DNA from: Ophiocordyceps camponoti-saundersi (nom. inval.)
Lineage: Eukaryota > Ascomycota > Sordariomycetes > Hypocreales > Ophiocordycipitaceae
Assembly: GCA_003339415.1 (NCBI GenBank)
Contig: PDHQ01000187.1
Span: forward strand, 1-64,000
DNA: 64,000 nt
Reading direction: 5' to 3'
Shown here: piece after piece, positions 13,302-27,362 of the stretch
Layout of the letters: every line of letters starts with the position of its first letter
Numbering within the stretch: position 1 is the stretch's first letter
Translations under genes and position numbers: made by a program
The notes under the pieces: model-generated
What the model was told of the DNA's origin: nothing
The model's database searches: none
What the model saw: the letters and a program-made list of their open reading frames with translations, nothing else

Positions 13302-13975
13302 TATAAGTACTTATAATAATTTTTATTCTTTATAATAAATAATAAAGGTATAAATAACTAATATAAAAATATAATAACTACTTTATAATATAATATGGAA
13401 AATCTAGTATTTTATTATATTTATTATATAAATAAATAACTAAGGTTATTATTTTATACCTTAAAAGTATTAGTATAATATATTATTACCTTCGTATATA
13501 AGGCTCTGGCCCTCTAAGGCTAAGAATAATATAGACCTTTAAGACCTTATACGGATCCGTTACGGTTAGCGTTTCTAAACTCTACGGAAATAGGTAACAC
13601 GGAAAGCCGAATATTAAACTAACTATAATACTTTCCGGACTTCCGAAAACACTCCTAAATACGTTATTTTCTAGTATATAGAATAACCCTCTCCTTAACC
13701 GGAAAGGTTACTACGTTTATAAGAAATTAAGTATTTAGAGAAAAGGTTTTCCTACTACTTAGTAGATAGTAATTTAATTACTTACTCTTTTCCTTACTTT
13801 CTAAATAATTCTATTATTAACCTATTATTATAAAACTACTACTATTCTAATCCGATTTAAACGCGCTTCTATATCTAATAATTCTATTATTTAAATCTCT
13901 ATTACTAGATAATTAATTGTCTTCCTAACCTTAAACTAATCGAAAGTGCTGTCCGACTTCTGTCTAGCACTTACA
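13302..13975 (+). repeat. Copia1 3' LTR
   Basis: 674 bp. Its last 35 bases (13940-13975) keep CpA and TpG (for example GTGCTGTCC and GCACTTACA) while the same bases in the 5' LTR are converted. RIP has therefore been uneven between the two LTRs. The TSD CTAAT follows. Confidence 0.96.
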
Positions 13976-13980
13976 CTAAT

Positions 13981-14730
13981 TAAGCGTACCTTTTCTCCGA
14001 AAGCGGTATAAAGTTACCTTAAATCGAACTAAAGCTTATAAATAGTATTTTAAAATATTATTATAATATTACTATTAAGTAATTTCCTTATTATAAAACC
14101 TTAGCTTTACTTATAAAATCCGTAGTTAATACTTATTATAATCGCTTTAAAGCTTTAAACTTAGAGCGAAGTAGCTATAAAGTTAAAATAAATTATAAGC
14201 TATTGCTTATATTACTTAGGAATTAACTTTTTAATAGTTTTCTTTAGCGCTTTAGCTATAATTATAGCTTATATTAAAAGAGTTTCGCTCCCCCCGGAGT
14301 TGTAGAAAAGAGAGGAAATTATAGCTATAATAGCTAAAAAAATATTATTAACTAATAAAGTTAGAATAAAGGGGGCACCTCCCCGGACCCTTTTAGACTC
14401 CGCTACTTATTTAATAATTACTTATATAAAGATAAAAGCGTCTCTTAAAATAATCTTATTAATATTTACCTTAGCTTCTAATAAGGTAATAAGTATAATA
14501 AACTCTTAAGTTTAAGATTATTATAATTTAAAATAAAGCTATATTCCGGGTAAAAAATTATCGCGGTTATAATTAACTTATATAGCGTTACCCTCTCTTT
14601 TAAAGTTACTTTAAGCGCGGCTAGCTATTATTATAAAGTAATAAAGGTAGCGGAGTCCGCTTATAATATAAAAATAAAAGGTTTATATTTATATTACTAT
14701 AAGCGCGGAATTTAAAAAATATATAAAAGT
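13981..14730 (-). mobile_element. Element E, copy 1, right part
   Basis: Resumes element E directly after the right TSD of Copia1. It aligns with 26600-27345 and 62790-63530 down to the shared end GCGCGGAATT then an ATATATAAAAGT-like sequence. In the other copies the sequence runs uninterrupted across the Copia1 insertion point, which confirms the join. On the inferred minus-strand reading this is the 5' half. No recognisable protein motif was found. Confidence 0.85.
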
Positions 14731-17210
14731 TAAACTTAATTTAATATTTATAAGTTATTAATAATATATAGTTTACTTTTTTTTAAATAAGAAAATATAA
14801 GCTAGTAAAAAGTAAAACTTAAAGTACTTATTTTAGTTTCCCTTATAAGTATATATTATTATACTTTTTATTAAGGAAATCTTAATTAAGTTTATTTAGT
14901 AAGTAAAGATATAAATTAAGTTTTTACTTATATTAGTTATTAATAAGTAAAATTTTTAGATTTCTTTTAAGAGTAAATTAATTAATTTAGTATTCTCTTA
15001 TAATTTTAAAAAAGAATTATAAAGTTTTTTTCCCTTTTTAAATAACTAAAGATTTAAAGTATAAATTTTAATATTATATTCTCTTTTAATTTCTAAGATT
15101 TTAAATATTTTAAAAATACTAATTTAATATAATTAACTTAGATTTAGGATATTAATAAAAGGTAAATTAGTATTAATTTTATTAAATAATATTATTTAAT
15201 TTAAAAAAGAGTTTAATATTAAATATTTATTAAGCTTATTAAAAGAGTTTAATTTAGTAATTTATTATAAAATTATAAAAGGAAATTAATTATTAAGATT
15301 AAATTTAATATTAACTTTTTCCTTTTATTTAAAAGAGATTAGCTTATTATATAAGTTAAAATAGTTAAGTAAAAATAGTTACGAATAATTAAAATAAAAA
15401 AAAAATAAAAATTAAGGAAAAAAATAAAGTTAGAATTTTTAGAAAAATCTTTGATTAATATTAGAATTATACTAATTAAAAAAGAAGGAATTATTATTAC
15501 TAAATTAGCTATTATATATTTATAAATAGCTAATTCTTTATAAGTAAAATAATATTTAATATATATTCTTTTATAAAGTTAAATTTAAAGCTTTTATTAA
15601 AAGTTAAGAATATTAATTTTATAAAAAGATTAAGAATTTTTATTTTAATAAAACTCTAATAAGAAAATACTTAATAACTTAAGTAATAGCTTTAAACTTA
15701 CTAAGGTAAAACTTATTATTAATTTTCCTTATAATATATAATATAAAGGTAGCTTAACTATAAGTTAAAGCTAATCTAATATTATTTAAGTATTAAATTA
15801 TTATTAAATTATAATTATTATTATTAAACTTATTAAATAAGTTTTTCCTAATAAGGGATTTATTTATTCTAATATTAATATATATTTTTATAATATTAAA
15901 TAGTTTATTTTTATTAAATATTAATATCTTTATATAAAAAAAATAAGAAACTTATTTTAAAAAAAAGTAAGTTATTTATAAAGTAGCTATAATAATAAAA
16001 AAGCTTATAAAAAGGTTTTTAATAATATTAAAAGGTTTTATTTTATATTTCTTAAAATTTAAAATAAAATAATATAAGCTATTAGTTAATTATATATTTT
16101 TTTATTTTTTAATAGTTTAGATAAGTTAGTTTTATTATCTAAACTATATTTTAAAACGTTAAGGATTATATTATATACTTTAGAAAAAATTATAAAAATA
16201 TTATTAATATTATAATATTAATCTATAAGTTTATAAATAAGGCTAATAAGAGTATAATTATTTTTAAGCTTTTTTTATTATTTTAAGGAAAAGCTATTTT
16301 ATTTTTATTTTAAATATAATACTCTTATTAAATATTTTCTAGATATTATTTATCGGCTTCCTAAAAGAGTTATTTAATTTATAATTTAATTAATAATTTA
16401 AATTTTACGAGGATTTCTCTTTAAATTTATTTACCTTATACTTTTACTAAGGTAACTTACTTAAAAATATATATTATATAATATTATTTTAAAAAACTCC
16501 TTAAGTTTTTTTTATTAATTTAGTTTAAAGGTTTAAAATAAAATATTTATATTTATAAGCTTATTTATTTAAAGTACTTTCTCCTAATAGCTAATAAAAA
16601 GTTTTTTAAAAAATATTAAGTTATAAAAAAACTATTATTAATATTAATTATTTAAGGTAAAAAATAGCTTATATTATTTTCTTTATTTTTAATACCTATA
16701 ATTAAAAATCTTTTCTTAAAAAAATATCTTAAAAAGTAAAGCTTTATTTTTATATTACTAAAGCAGTAATATTTAATTTAATAATAAATTATTCTTATAA
16801 AGCTCTTACTTATTTTTAAATTCTAAAGCTAGGAAAAGTAAATTTTAACCTAACTTAAAAGTTTAGATTTTTAAAATATTATTTTATAATATATCTTTTA
16901 AATAAAAAGAAAATAAGTTATATAAGTTTATTTATATAATCTTTACTTTATATTATAACTTATTTAAAAGTATTTATAAATTAATTAATATTTTAATAAA
17001 TAATAATTTAATTAATTACCTTAATTTAATTAAAAGTTATATTAAAAGTATTAGCTAGTTTAAATTATTTAATATTTTTAGCTTATAATTAAACTTATTA
17101 TCTAAATAGTTTCTAGGAGTTTAATTAATTATATAATTATAAATTATTATCTAAATTATTTTTAAGATAGTTTAAGTTATTATTTAAAAAAACTATATTT
17201 TATATTTTAT
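14731..17210. other. Unassigned, extremely RIP-decayed DNA
   Basis: About 2.5 kb of very AT-rich sequence with no LTR pair, no repeat partner elsewhere in the window, and no protein motif I could defend. Together with 24476-25484 it appears to be the host DNA into which LINE-D copy 1 inserted. It may be an older transposon decayed beyond recognition. Confidence 0.5.
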
Positions 17211-20200
17211 AATCTTAACACGCGCTTAATATAAGGCGTAACCTTAAAAAAAAAGTAAAATATTAGCGGTATTAAATTTACTATTAAATTTAGAGTAAGG
17301 CTATCTTTAGCTAAGTTACGGCTAGGGGTAATCGTAACCGTAGCAGAGAAAGAGGAAATTTTCGTAAAGGAATTATAGTTATAACGCGCTTTAAACGCAA
17401 GCTAGATTTATCTATATACTAGTCTTAAAATACTAACTTTAATAAAAAATATATTAGAAATAATTAAGGATTATTATAAGTTTTAGCTAATAAAAAGAAA
17501 AAAAAAACTATATTATAAGTTACTAAGTCTTATATTAGCTAATATATTTTATATATTTTAAGCTATAATAATAGCTTATAGGAAACTTAAATTAGATTAA
17601 ATATAAACTTAAGCTAATTATATTATACGCGAGGAAATTAAAAATATTACTATTATTATACTTTATAAATTATTATAATTAAAGATAATAAGATAAGGAG
17701 GATATTATATATAAGCTTAAGTTATATTAGCTTTAACCTTATTATATAATTTAAAAAAAAAGCTCCCCCTACGTTATAAAAAAGAAATTATTATATATTT
17801 AGCAGATATAATAAATAATATTATAAATAAAATAGCGTATAATATTATATAAGCTATTAATACTACTATTTACTCTAACTTATACTTACTATACGCTATT
17901 TTAATAATAAAAATATTAAACTTATTTTTAATAAGAATATAGCTACTTTTACTTAGAACCTTAGCTAAGTCCTTTTTATTTTTAATAATAAAGGGACTAT
18001 TACGAATAAGATTTATAATATTATTCTTAAAAGATTCTTTTTAATTCTCGCTATTAAGAAATATAATAACCTCCTTAATAAGATAGTATAAGTTAATAAA
18101 ATACTTATAGCTTATTTATAAGTACTTAAACCTTAGCTTAGATTTATTAAAATTATAATTATTATTAGCCTTAAATTATTAGTTAATATTAATAAACTTT
18201 ATAATAATAAGCTAGCTATTAATACTTAGATTTTCTATATAAAACTTTTCTTAGATATAGTCCGCTTTTAGTAATATTATAATTATTATTATTTTAGATA
18301 TATCGCTAAAACTTATAAATATCCTAAGCTTTATAATAAATATAAAGTAACTAATTATAAAAATAAAGACGATTATTATATTAAAGTTAGCGGATACTTA
18401 TTTTACTATATCTTTTATAATAATAACTACCTTATATAGTTTAAGCTTTACCTTATTACTATCGAGTACTAAGATTAAGCGAGAGCTTATTATAAAAAAT
18501 AATTAGTTAAATTTACTAAACTTAGCTTATAATTTATCCTTAGATTAATAAATATAATAATAATTAAAGACGTTATTATATATAATATATCCTTAAGCTA
18601 GTTTATTATTAAAAGGAAATATAGATAACTTTAAAGCTTTAAAAGGGGCCGCCTTACTATTAAAACGTAAGTAATTAGAAATACCCTTAAAATAATAAAA
18701 CGCTTTATTTAACAAGCCTAAAGTGCCTCCCTTTTTTAAGATATAGCTAGCGTTTTACTTATATAAACTATTAATAAACTAGCTCTATTTTTAATTTAAC
18801 TTAACTTTACTATTTAGGAGAGCGTAAAAATATTAATTACCTTAGCCTTAGCTTAAACTTAGATAAGATTTATAATTAAGCTATAAAGAAATAATAGTAA
18901 AGAAACTTTTATTATTTTTACTATTTCCTTATATTTATAAAAGTCCTTTCTTAAAATATTAATAAATATACTAAGCTAGCTAAACTAATACTTAATAATA
19001 AATTAAATTATAATATTATTACTTTCTAAGAATTAATTAGCTATTTTAGCGCTAAGCTACCCTTACTTAAAATCTCGCTTTACCGCTTTATTTATAAAAG
19101 CAGCTATATTTTAGTTTATATTTATAAAAAATATAATATCTCCTCTAAGTTCCTAAAAGTAAAAGAGGATTAAATAAGTATTATTTCTTATTCTAGATTT
19201 TAGTTTTTTTTTTATTACTCTCCCCTTAATATTTCCTATAATAATAGCCTCTTAATTTTTTAAAACCTTCCTTTAAACCTTAACTAAGTTTTAATTAGTA
19301 ATTTTAACTTATATTATCCGCTTTAAAACTATTATAAAACGCTTTCTTATAACTTTAATTAGCTAATTTATAAAATAAATAAGCTATAATTTTAACTCCT
19401 TACTTTAAAAAGCGAATATACTTAGATTTTCTATAAATATAAAGATAATATACTAAACCTTATCTAAGCTATAGTAAACTTATATATATATTATATTAAA
19501 CTAAACCTTAACTTTATTAAATTTAATTATATTCCTTAGTCCCTTATAATTAGAAACCTCTTACTTAAAGTAATAGCTATACCGCGCTTATAATAAAAAT
19601 AAGCGGACTTAAACTTAGTTTACTATAAATATTTAGCTAAAATTACCTTATTATTTTCTTTTATTATTAATTTATTAAAGATTAATAACGCCCTTAACTA
19701 ACTTTACTAAGAATTATAATTTATTATTAATTAGATAATATTATTTATCGCCCTTTTTTATTCTTATAAAGTAATATAGTTTACTTTAGCTGTGGCCTTA
19801 GCTACTTAAGTAGCTAAGTAAGCTTAGCGTAAATATAAGTTTTTCTTATTAAACTCCTTTTAGTAATAATTTTAGGAAATAGCTTTCGCTTAGAAGATAG
19901 CTATAAACTTAGTAAGATATACTTATTAGCGATTTTTCCTTTATATTATTATTAGCTTACTTTTTAAGTTTTAATATATTAAGCGTTAAGCTTATATTTA
20001 AAGCGGTCTCTTTTAAAATCTAGTTTACTTTCTTATATTAATAAGGGCTAATAGCTTTTAAGCTAATAACTATATAGCTAAGGCCGATAATTTAGCTAAT
20101 TAGTTTTTTCCTTAGCTTTATAATATACCCTTAATTAATAATAAGCTATTTAAACTTAAGTTTTTTTTTATATTAAGATTACCTAAGCTAATATATTTAT

Positions 20201-23200
20201 TATATTTAAGTTAATAATTTCTTAGAAAGTAACTAAAGTAAATAATATCCCCGCTAAATTTCTAAAAATACATTATTTTATTTTTACTACTTCGCTTATT
20301 ATAATTTTCTAAGCGTATATATAATTTAGTTATTTCCTACCTTAGCTATAGTTTACTATTATAATTATCTTATATAAGTCTAGGAAGAAACTAGAGGCTT
20401 ATTAGGAGGCAAATATTTATAAGCTTATATTTTTACTATATTACTTAAATAAAATATTAGAGATTTTAATAAGATAATAAATTATTAAAGCTATAAAGTT
20501 ATATTAACTTCTCTTTAAAAGCTAGATAAGTAATAAGTATTAAGTAAAACTAGTTTATAAAGCTAGCTATTTTTATAATTACTAAGCTTATTTAAGCTAC
20601 CTAAATAAGGAAAAAAGTAGCGTTTTTCTTATAACTTAATATTAAAAGAGCGTTTAATATTATATATTATAATAAACTTATCGCTAAACTTAGATATTTA
20701 AAATTCCTAAAATAAGTTTTAATATTTCTTAGTAGCTACTTATAAAACTATACTTTATAATTTCGCTTTAATAATAAGATTTTAAACTTATATTAGATTA
20801 AGATTAAAATTTCTTTAAGCTTATTACTTTTTATTATTTTATTTATCCTTTATATAGCCTTGCTTTATAATTAGTTAATAAGTAAAAAAGGTATATAAAT
20901 AATTAAGTTTATAAATAATATAATTTTTTTTAATATTAAGCTAAACTTTAGGATAATTATATAATAATTTTAAGCTATATAAGCGATATATAAATAATAA
21001 GCGTATAACTATAATATAAAGTTTAAACTAAGGAAGAGTAAGCTTTTATATTTTTTCTAAAAATATACCTTAGAGATAAACCTTATCTAATTTAAAAGTT
21101 ACTAAGTTTACTTTATTTCTAAAGCGAGATTCTTAGGCGTTTAGATTTACTAGTAGTTATAATAGAAACCTTACTTATATATTATATATAATAAGCTCCT
21201 TTTTTAAAACCTCGCCCTCTCTTTTCTATCCGCTTTTACCTAAAGTTACTTTTTTATTTATACTTATAAACTTTATATAAAAATTATTTAATTACTTATT
21301 ATATACGCTATTATTATATTTTATATTATTATTTTTATAAATAATAACCTCCTAAGCTTAGCTAAAGCCTTAAGATTAGTTTAATTATAATATTTTAAAA
21401 TAATACTTCGCGCTTTTAAAGCTATACTTATTTATTATTTTAAAGCTAAGTTTTAAGTTTCCTTACTTAATTTTTATTTTAATAAAAGGAAAACTAATAC
21501 CCTCCGCTACTTAGAAATTATAAAGATATTAAATAAGATTTAGTTTACTTTTAAGAATATCTTAAGGTTCCTCTTACGCTTCCCCCCTTATTAACTAATA
21601 AGATAATAAAGAGCTAGGAGGCTATTAAAGGAGTATATATATTAAGTTTAAATATAGATAGGAAATAATTTACTACCCCTAAATAAGAAATATATAATAA
21701 ACCTCCTTTATTAGAATTTAAAAGCTAAGTAAGAGGATTCTAAAAACTAACTACGCGTAAAATATTTTAAGCTTACTTTATTTTTTTCTAACTTTCCGCT
21801 TTACCTTAATAAAGCGAAATTACTTAAAAAATATAAAAATATATTAAAACATATTAATATTATAATTATATAACTATATATAAGTAAGATTAGTTTTAAA
21901 AAGTTCCTATTTTATAAGCGTATATTAGAAATAGTCTCTTTTTTATATTAATATAATTTTAAATTAGAGAATATATATTATCTAATTTTATAATATCCTC
22001 GCTTAGTTAAATAACGCTATAAATTACCTTAGCTTATCTCTTTTAATATTAAACTATATTTAAAGCTTAACTATTAATTATTTATAACTATAATTGCTAA
22101 GAAAATACTTTAATATACTAACTTATATTAGTTTTAATTTACTAACTTACTTTATATTAATATTTCTAAAATAAACTAAAACTAAATATAATCTTATTTT
22201 ATTTATATTATTATAATTATAATATTATTAATTTACTTACTTTATTTATAATCTACTTTATATTTTAAGGGAACTTATATTTGTTATATTTAAGTTATTA
22301 TCCCCTCCCTTATCTAATAACTCTTTAATTTTTCTAGCTTTATTATTAATAAAAGTAACCGTAAACTAACGCCGGCCTTAAAATATAAGCTTACTTAGTA
22401 TAAAGCTATTAATACTTAAAGTAAAGCGCATTTTACTTAAAGTTACCTTAAGTATAATAAGTTATAATAAGCTTAACGTAATAGTTAACTATAATATAAT
22501 TGCTTAACGCTATAATAAGCTTAAAGTAATAATTAACTAAAGCGTAATTACTTATTACTAAGATAAGCTAAGCGTAATAACTAAATTTAATATAGTTATA
22601 GGCCGCGTATTATTAAAAGTATTTATTATTACTATTAGCTTATTATCTTTATTAAAAAATAACTTATTTAAGTTTAAGATTTTTAGATATCTTAGTAATA
22701 GCTTATAATTATAAAGCCCTCCGCGCCTTCTTAATACCCCGCTAAGATATAGCTTAAGTTTATTCTTTTTTAATAACTTTAAGTTAGTAAAAAGTAAGTT
22801 ATATTAGAAATTTAGTAATTAAAACTCTTAACTAATATTAAGTAACTATATAATTTAAAGCTAAGTAACTTTAAGCGTTTAAAGAACTTAAAATTTAGCT
22901 AAAGCTATCCTTATTATAATAGCGTTATAAGTTATTATAATAATATAAATATTAATAATAGCTACCGCCTTAATTAAAGTTATTTTTATTATAAGTAACT
23001 TAATAACCTCTTTTCTAGTTAAGCTTAACTTTATAATATTTAATATTAGTATAATTTTAAACTTTAAAACTTTATTCTTATTTTAGCTAAAACTAACTTA
23101 GCGTAAGCTCCCTTTCTCGCTCTCCTTAAAGTATACTTTAGCGAGATATAAACGCTTTAAGTTAATAATAAGAATAAGTAATAAGTTATCGTTATTATTA

Positions 23201-24475
23201 TCGGTATTTAATATAATTATAAGAGTCTTAAGTATAGCGTAAACTTTTTTCTTAATAGGACGCGTTTAAATTATAATAAAAAATATTTACTTCTTACTCT
23301 TACTTTTTAAAAGCGCTATAAGCGCCGCCTTAGTAAGCTTCGTTATTATTAGCTTATAAGTTTTATTTACCTTATAAGTTAACTCTATCTTTATCTTAAG
23401 CAAAGCTTAAGCTAATACTTTTAACTTTTTAAATATTATTATTATTTTCTTATTTAAGTTAAATATATTATAAGCTATACTTATAAAGCTTAAGGTTTAC
23501 TAATTAATATAAGCGTTAATTTACTTTAAAGTAATATAAATTAACTTAAGTATAAAGATAGATATCTCCCCCCTTTTCCTTTTATTTTTTTTACCCTTTT
23601 TATAACTTTAGTATTAATACCCCCTAATGCATTCCTCGCCTTAATTATATTTTTATAAGTATAGCTTTAATTTTAATCTTAAATTAAAGCGAGATTCTCC
23701 TTAGCTATAGCTTATACCTCTCCGAATTTTCACTATTTACTATAACGCTTAGCTTATATAATATATAGCTTAGCGTTATCCTTAAGTTAAGAATATATAA
23801 ATATATAAGTAAAGTTTATATAAGTATAAGTAATATATATATACGCGTTTATAGCTATTAGATATTAGCTTAATCTTATTAATATTTAGCTTAAATAAAA
23901 TATAACTTATTTAGCTAATTTTAATAGCTAGCGTATAAATAGTAAATATAGTTTTAAATAAGTTTAAAAATATAATTATTATAAAGCGTAGCTTATTTAT
24001 TACTAATCTTTATATTTTAATTATAAGCTATTATTATTAAAAAAAGAAAGTTTAAAGTTAATATTATATATAAAAAAAAGGCCTTACGCTATATAAGCTA
24101 TAAGATTTTATATTTTAAAGCGGATTACTTATTAATTATAAGGCGCTATATTATATACTAATATATACTTTCTCCTTTTATTAAGGATTTAGCTTACGTT
24201 TACTTTTCCGCGGCTAAGGTTCGTGGCCGCCCCCGCCTTAGCGACCCCTAAACCTTAGCTCGATTTACCCTAGACCCGCCACTATAACTTAGCAGACCGG
24301 CACGAGGCCCGCTATAATACCCTCTCCTTACTTACTATTTTTTACCTTACTAGCTACTAATTACTTAGTAAAGGGTTTTCCCTTAAGCTTAGCTTAGTTT
24401 TTTCCCTCTTCTTACTTTTTATATACTTAAATACCTTATAAGTTCCTAGCGTGATTTAATATATATATATATATT
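17211..24475 (+). mobile_element. LINE-D copy 1: non-LTR retrotransposon, RIP-inactivated
   Basis: About 7.26 kb that aligns end to end with LINE-D copy 2 (47338-59949 minus Copia2). The shared start is just before ACACGCGC and the shared end is an alternating (TA)n tail near 24455-24475. No LTRs are present. The length and single RT of LINE type fit fungal Tad1-like elements, which encode a gag-like ORF1 and an ORF2 with endonuclease, RT and RNase H. Only RT was confidently recognised here. Ends are approximate because the flanking AT-rich DNA hides the TSD of this copy. Confidence 0.88.
20815..20940 (+). pseudogene. LINE-D copy 1 reverse transcriptase core (decayed)
   Basis: Plus-strand frame reads LLLFIILFILYIALLYN at 20821-20871, the decayed SPLSPILFLLY motif of LINE RTs. 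FINNIIF follows at 20908-20930, where LINEs have FVDDVN. The two RT aspartates are both Asn, which is what G-to-A RIP on this strand gives. The surrounding ORF2 has many stops and its limits cannot be set. The intact enzyme would copy RNA at a nicked target site. Confidence 0.88.
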
Positions 24476-25484
24476 ATATTTAGAAAAGTTTATTAATAAT
24501 TTATATTACTTTATTTTTTTATTTTAATAAAGGTAGAAGAGGTTTTCTTAAATTAAATAATAATAAAGTAAGATCTAAAAAATATTATTTCCTTAATATA
24601 TTTTCCTTAAAGCTAAAAGTTCCCTTTTTAGGGATAATTTTAGTTATATAAGGGTTTCCTTATTCTTCTTAGAAAATAGTTCTAGTCTTTTTTTTACTTT
24701 TTTCTTAAAAAAAAGCTTAGTTTTCGTATTCTTTTTTCTTATAAGGCGGGTTATTTACTTTTTCCTTTAAAGTTACTTATTATACTAAGAAATACTTATA
24801 CTAATTTTAACTAATTTTAAAATAATAAACTTAGTAAGTAAATAATTTTAATACTAATATACCTAAGCTAGTTTATTTTATTAAAAAGCTAATTATAATC
24901 TTTTATTATTTAAAAGTTATTAAGGAAATAATTAATTATAGTAAGTAACTTAAGGTTTTAAAGATTATCTTAATATAATAAATACTTTTTAATTAGCTTT
25001 ATTTTTTTATATTATAAAAGAGGAAATTTATTTTAAAAAAGGTAAGGTTTATTTACTTTTATATATATATTAAAAATATAAGCTTTTTTTTCCTAGCTAT
25101 AACTTTATTCTTAAATACTTTAAGAAATTTAAAAGTAAAGAAATAATATATAGCTAAGGTAAAGTAATAAATATAATAAAGCTTTTTTTTAAGCTAAAGA
25201 TTTACGCTTATAAAGTTTATTAGTAATATATTTTATATTTAACTTATTACCTTAATAGCTAGAAATTTATAAATTAGCAAAATATAAAATTATTATTAAT
25301 TAATATACGCTTATATATATAATTTACTAGTAATTATATATATAAAGCTAGCTATTAAATATAATATATAAAAAAGAGAAATAAGTTAGCTATTAATTAT
25401 AAGATTATAAATTAGCTATTATAAAAAGTATAAATATAATTAAAAGTTTTTAAAAATTAAAATAATAGTTATAAAAAAATTTAA
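24476..25484. other. Unassigned AT-rich DNA
   Basis: Right flank of LINE-D copy 1, about 1 kb. It has runs of T and A and no recognised motif. It probably belongs with 14731-17210. It ends at the left TSD of element E copy 2. Confidence 0.5.
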
Positions 25485-27348
25485 TAATAATAATTTATAT
25501 ACTAATATACCTTATATAGCTTAGAACTATCTTATATATATTTTAAGAGGAGGAAAAACCGGAGAACTTAGAGTAAAACCCTCCCTTTAAGCGTTATCTT
25601 AGCTTTAAGTTAGACCTCGCCTATACCTAGCACTCTATATATTTAATAAGTTAAGTATTAACTAGTAATTAGAAAGCTAATATTTTCTCTAAAAAAGACT
25701 TTATAATAATAAGAGTACGCGTAAACTAAGTTTAATATAAAGTTTATATAGCTTACTTATCCTCTTAGCTATTATTATTATTATAAACTAAATCCTTATA
25801 TTTAATTAAAGTAGCCTTAATAATTTAATTTATTAAAGCTTTATTAATATAGCTTAGGAATATATAAAAATTTTATTATTTTATAATAAACCTTATAATA
25901 GCTAATTTTAAAAAATAGCTAAATTATTATAATAAAGCTATAAATAAATACGGAGTTAAAGTTAAAAGAGGGGGTATTATTATATTTACTTTTTAGCGTT
26001 TCCGCCCTAGCTATTATTAGTTTCTAGTTAGCGCTAAAAGGGAAAAAAAAGTAATATATATAAAGTTCCGGTTTATAAGCCTCTAAAGTTAGGTAATATA
26101 TATATTTTTTACTTAATCTTTTACCGCTCTTATTTTAAAATAAAGTTAACTTTACTTAAAGTAAAATTTTTAATAAAGAAAATAATAATATAATCTTTTC
26201 TTATAAGCTATAAGGTAAGTAAACTTACCTTTTATATATAAAGTAATAAAATATTTACTATATTATAGCTTTATTATATAATATTTAATAATATATTTAA
26301 ATTAGTAATATTTAAAATATTATTAAGGTTTAATTTTTTATATATATAGTTTTATATTAAAAATCTTTATTTATATTATTATACTTTTATTATAAATTTA
26401 ATTTATATTTACTATACTATAAATAATAATTATTAAAAAATTTTACTAAATTTTAAAATAATATCTTTTTATATATAATTATATTAATAAAACCTTATTT
26501 AATAACTTAATCTTTTTCTTAAAAGCTTTCTTATTACTTTATTATAAAGCTTATATTAATACTTTTTTTATAATAAAAGTATAACTTTTACTAATTAAGT
26601 ATACTTTTTCTTAGAAAATAATATAAAGCTATTTTAAATCGGACTAAAGCTTATAAATAGTATCTTAGAATATTATTATAATATTACCGCTAAGTAGTTT
26701 CTTTATTATAAAAGCTTAGCTTTACCCGCGGAGTTTATAGTTAATATTTATTATAATCGCCTTAAGGCCTTAAACTTAAAATAAAATAGCTATAAAGTTA
26801 AAGTAAATTATAAGCTATTGCTTATATTACTTAAGAATTTACTTTTTAATAATTTTCTTTAGCGCTTTAGCTATAACTATAGCTTATATTAAAGGAGTTC
26901 CGCTCCCCCTAAAACTATAAAAAAGAGAGGAAACCGTAGCTATAATCGCTAAAAAGATATTATTAACTAAAAAAGTTAAAGTAAGGAGGGCACCTCCCCG
27001 AACCCTTTTAGACTCCGCTAGTTATTTAATAATTACTTATATAAAGATAAAGGTATTTCTTAAAATAATCTTATTAATATTTACCTTAGCTTTTAATAAG
27101 GTAATAAGTATAATAAACTTTTAGGTTTAAGATTACTATAATTTAGAGTAAAGCTATATTTTAAGTAAAAAATTTTCGCGGTTATAATTAACTTATATAG
27201 CGTCGCCCTCCCTCCCGGAATTACTTTAAGCGTAGGTAGCTATCGCTATAAAGTAAAAAAGGGAGCGGAGTTTACTTATAATATAAGAGTAAGAAGTCTA
27301 TATCTATATTATTATAAGCGCGGAATTTATAAAATATATAAAAGTTAT
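25485..27348 (-). mobile_element. Element E, copy 2 (uninterrupted)
   Basis: An uninterrupted 1.86-kb copy. The 14-bp direct repeat ATAAAAAAATTTAA flanks it at 25471-25484 and 27349-27362. The left end has a short (AAT)n run and the right end is the shared GCGCGGAATT segment. Long, variable TSDs plus a simple-sequence tail point to target-primed reverse transcription by a LINE enzyme acting in trans, with the element read on the minus strand. It is much shorter than a full LINE, and I found no RT or endonuclease motif. It contains CG-rich blocks such as the one holding GCACCTCCCCG near 26988. Confidence 0.85.
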
Positions 27349-27362
27349 ATAAAAAAATTTAA

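Larger units (their letters stand above)
1959..13975 (+). mobile_element. Copia1: Ty1/copia LTR retrotransposon, RIP-inactivated, split by Gypsy1
   Basis: Two LTRs of exactly 674 bp (1959-2632 and 13302-13975) begin TATAAGTGC and end GCACTTAYA, an inverted terminal repeat once RIP is allowed for. The flanking 5-bp TSD CTAAT is at 1954-1958 and 13976-13980. Without the internal Gypsy1 the element is about 6.07 kb, normal for a fungal copia. The order zinc knuckle, protease, integrase, RT, RNase H on the plus strand is diagnostic of Ty1/copia. A purine-rich tract (AAAAGAGG, ending 13300) precedes the 3' LTR. TAGTAGTAAT straight after the 5' LTR may be a RIP-decayed primer binding site. The insertion is in element E, whose other copies show the empty site. 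Every frame is broken by stops, so it is non-autonomous today. Confidence 0.96.

Noticed and set aside
14731..17210. An hAT-like or other transposase remnant on the minus strand.
   Set aside because: Short Leu/Ile-rich readable stretches occur but match no catalytic motif, and no terminal inverted repeats were found.
17211..24475. A confirmed TSD for LINE-D copy 1.
   Set aside because: Both flanks are nearly pure A/T and several 7-9 bp matches are possible. None is better than chance, so no TSD is claimed and the ends are given as approximate.
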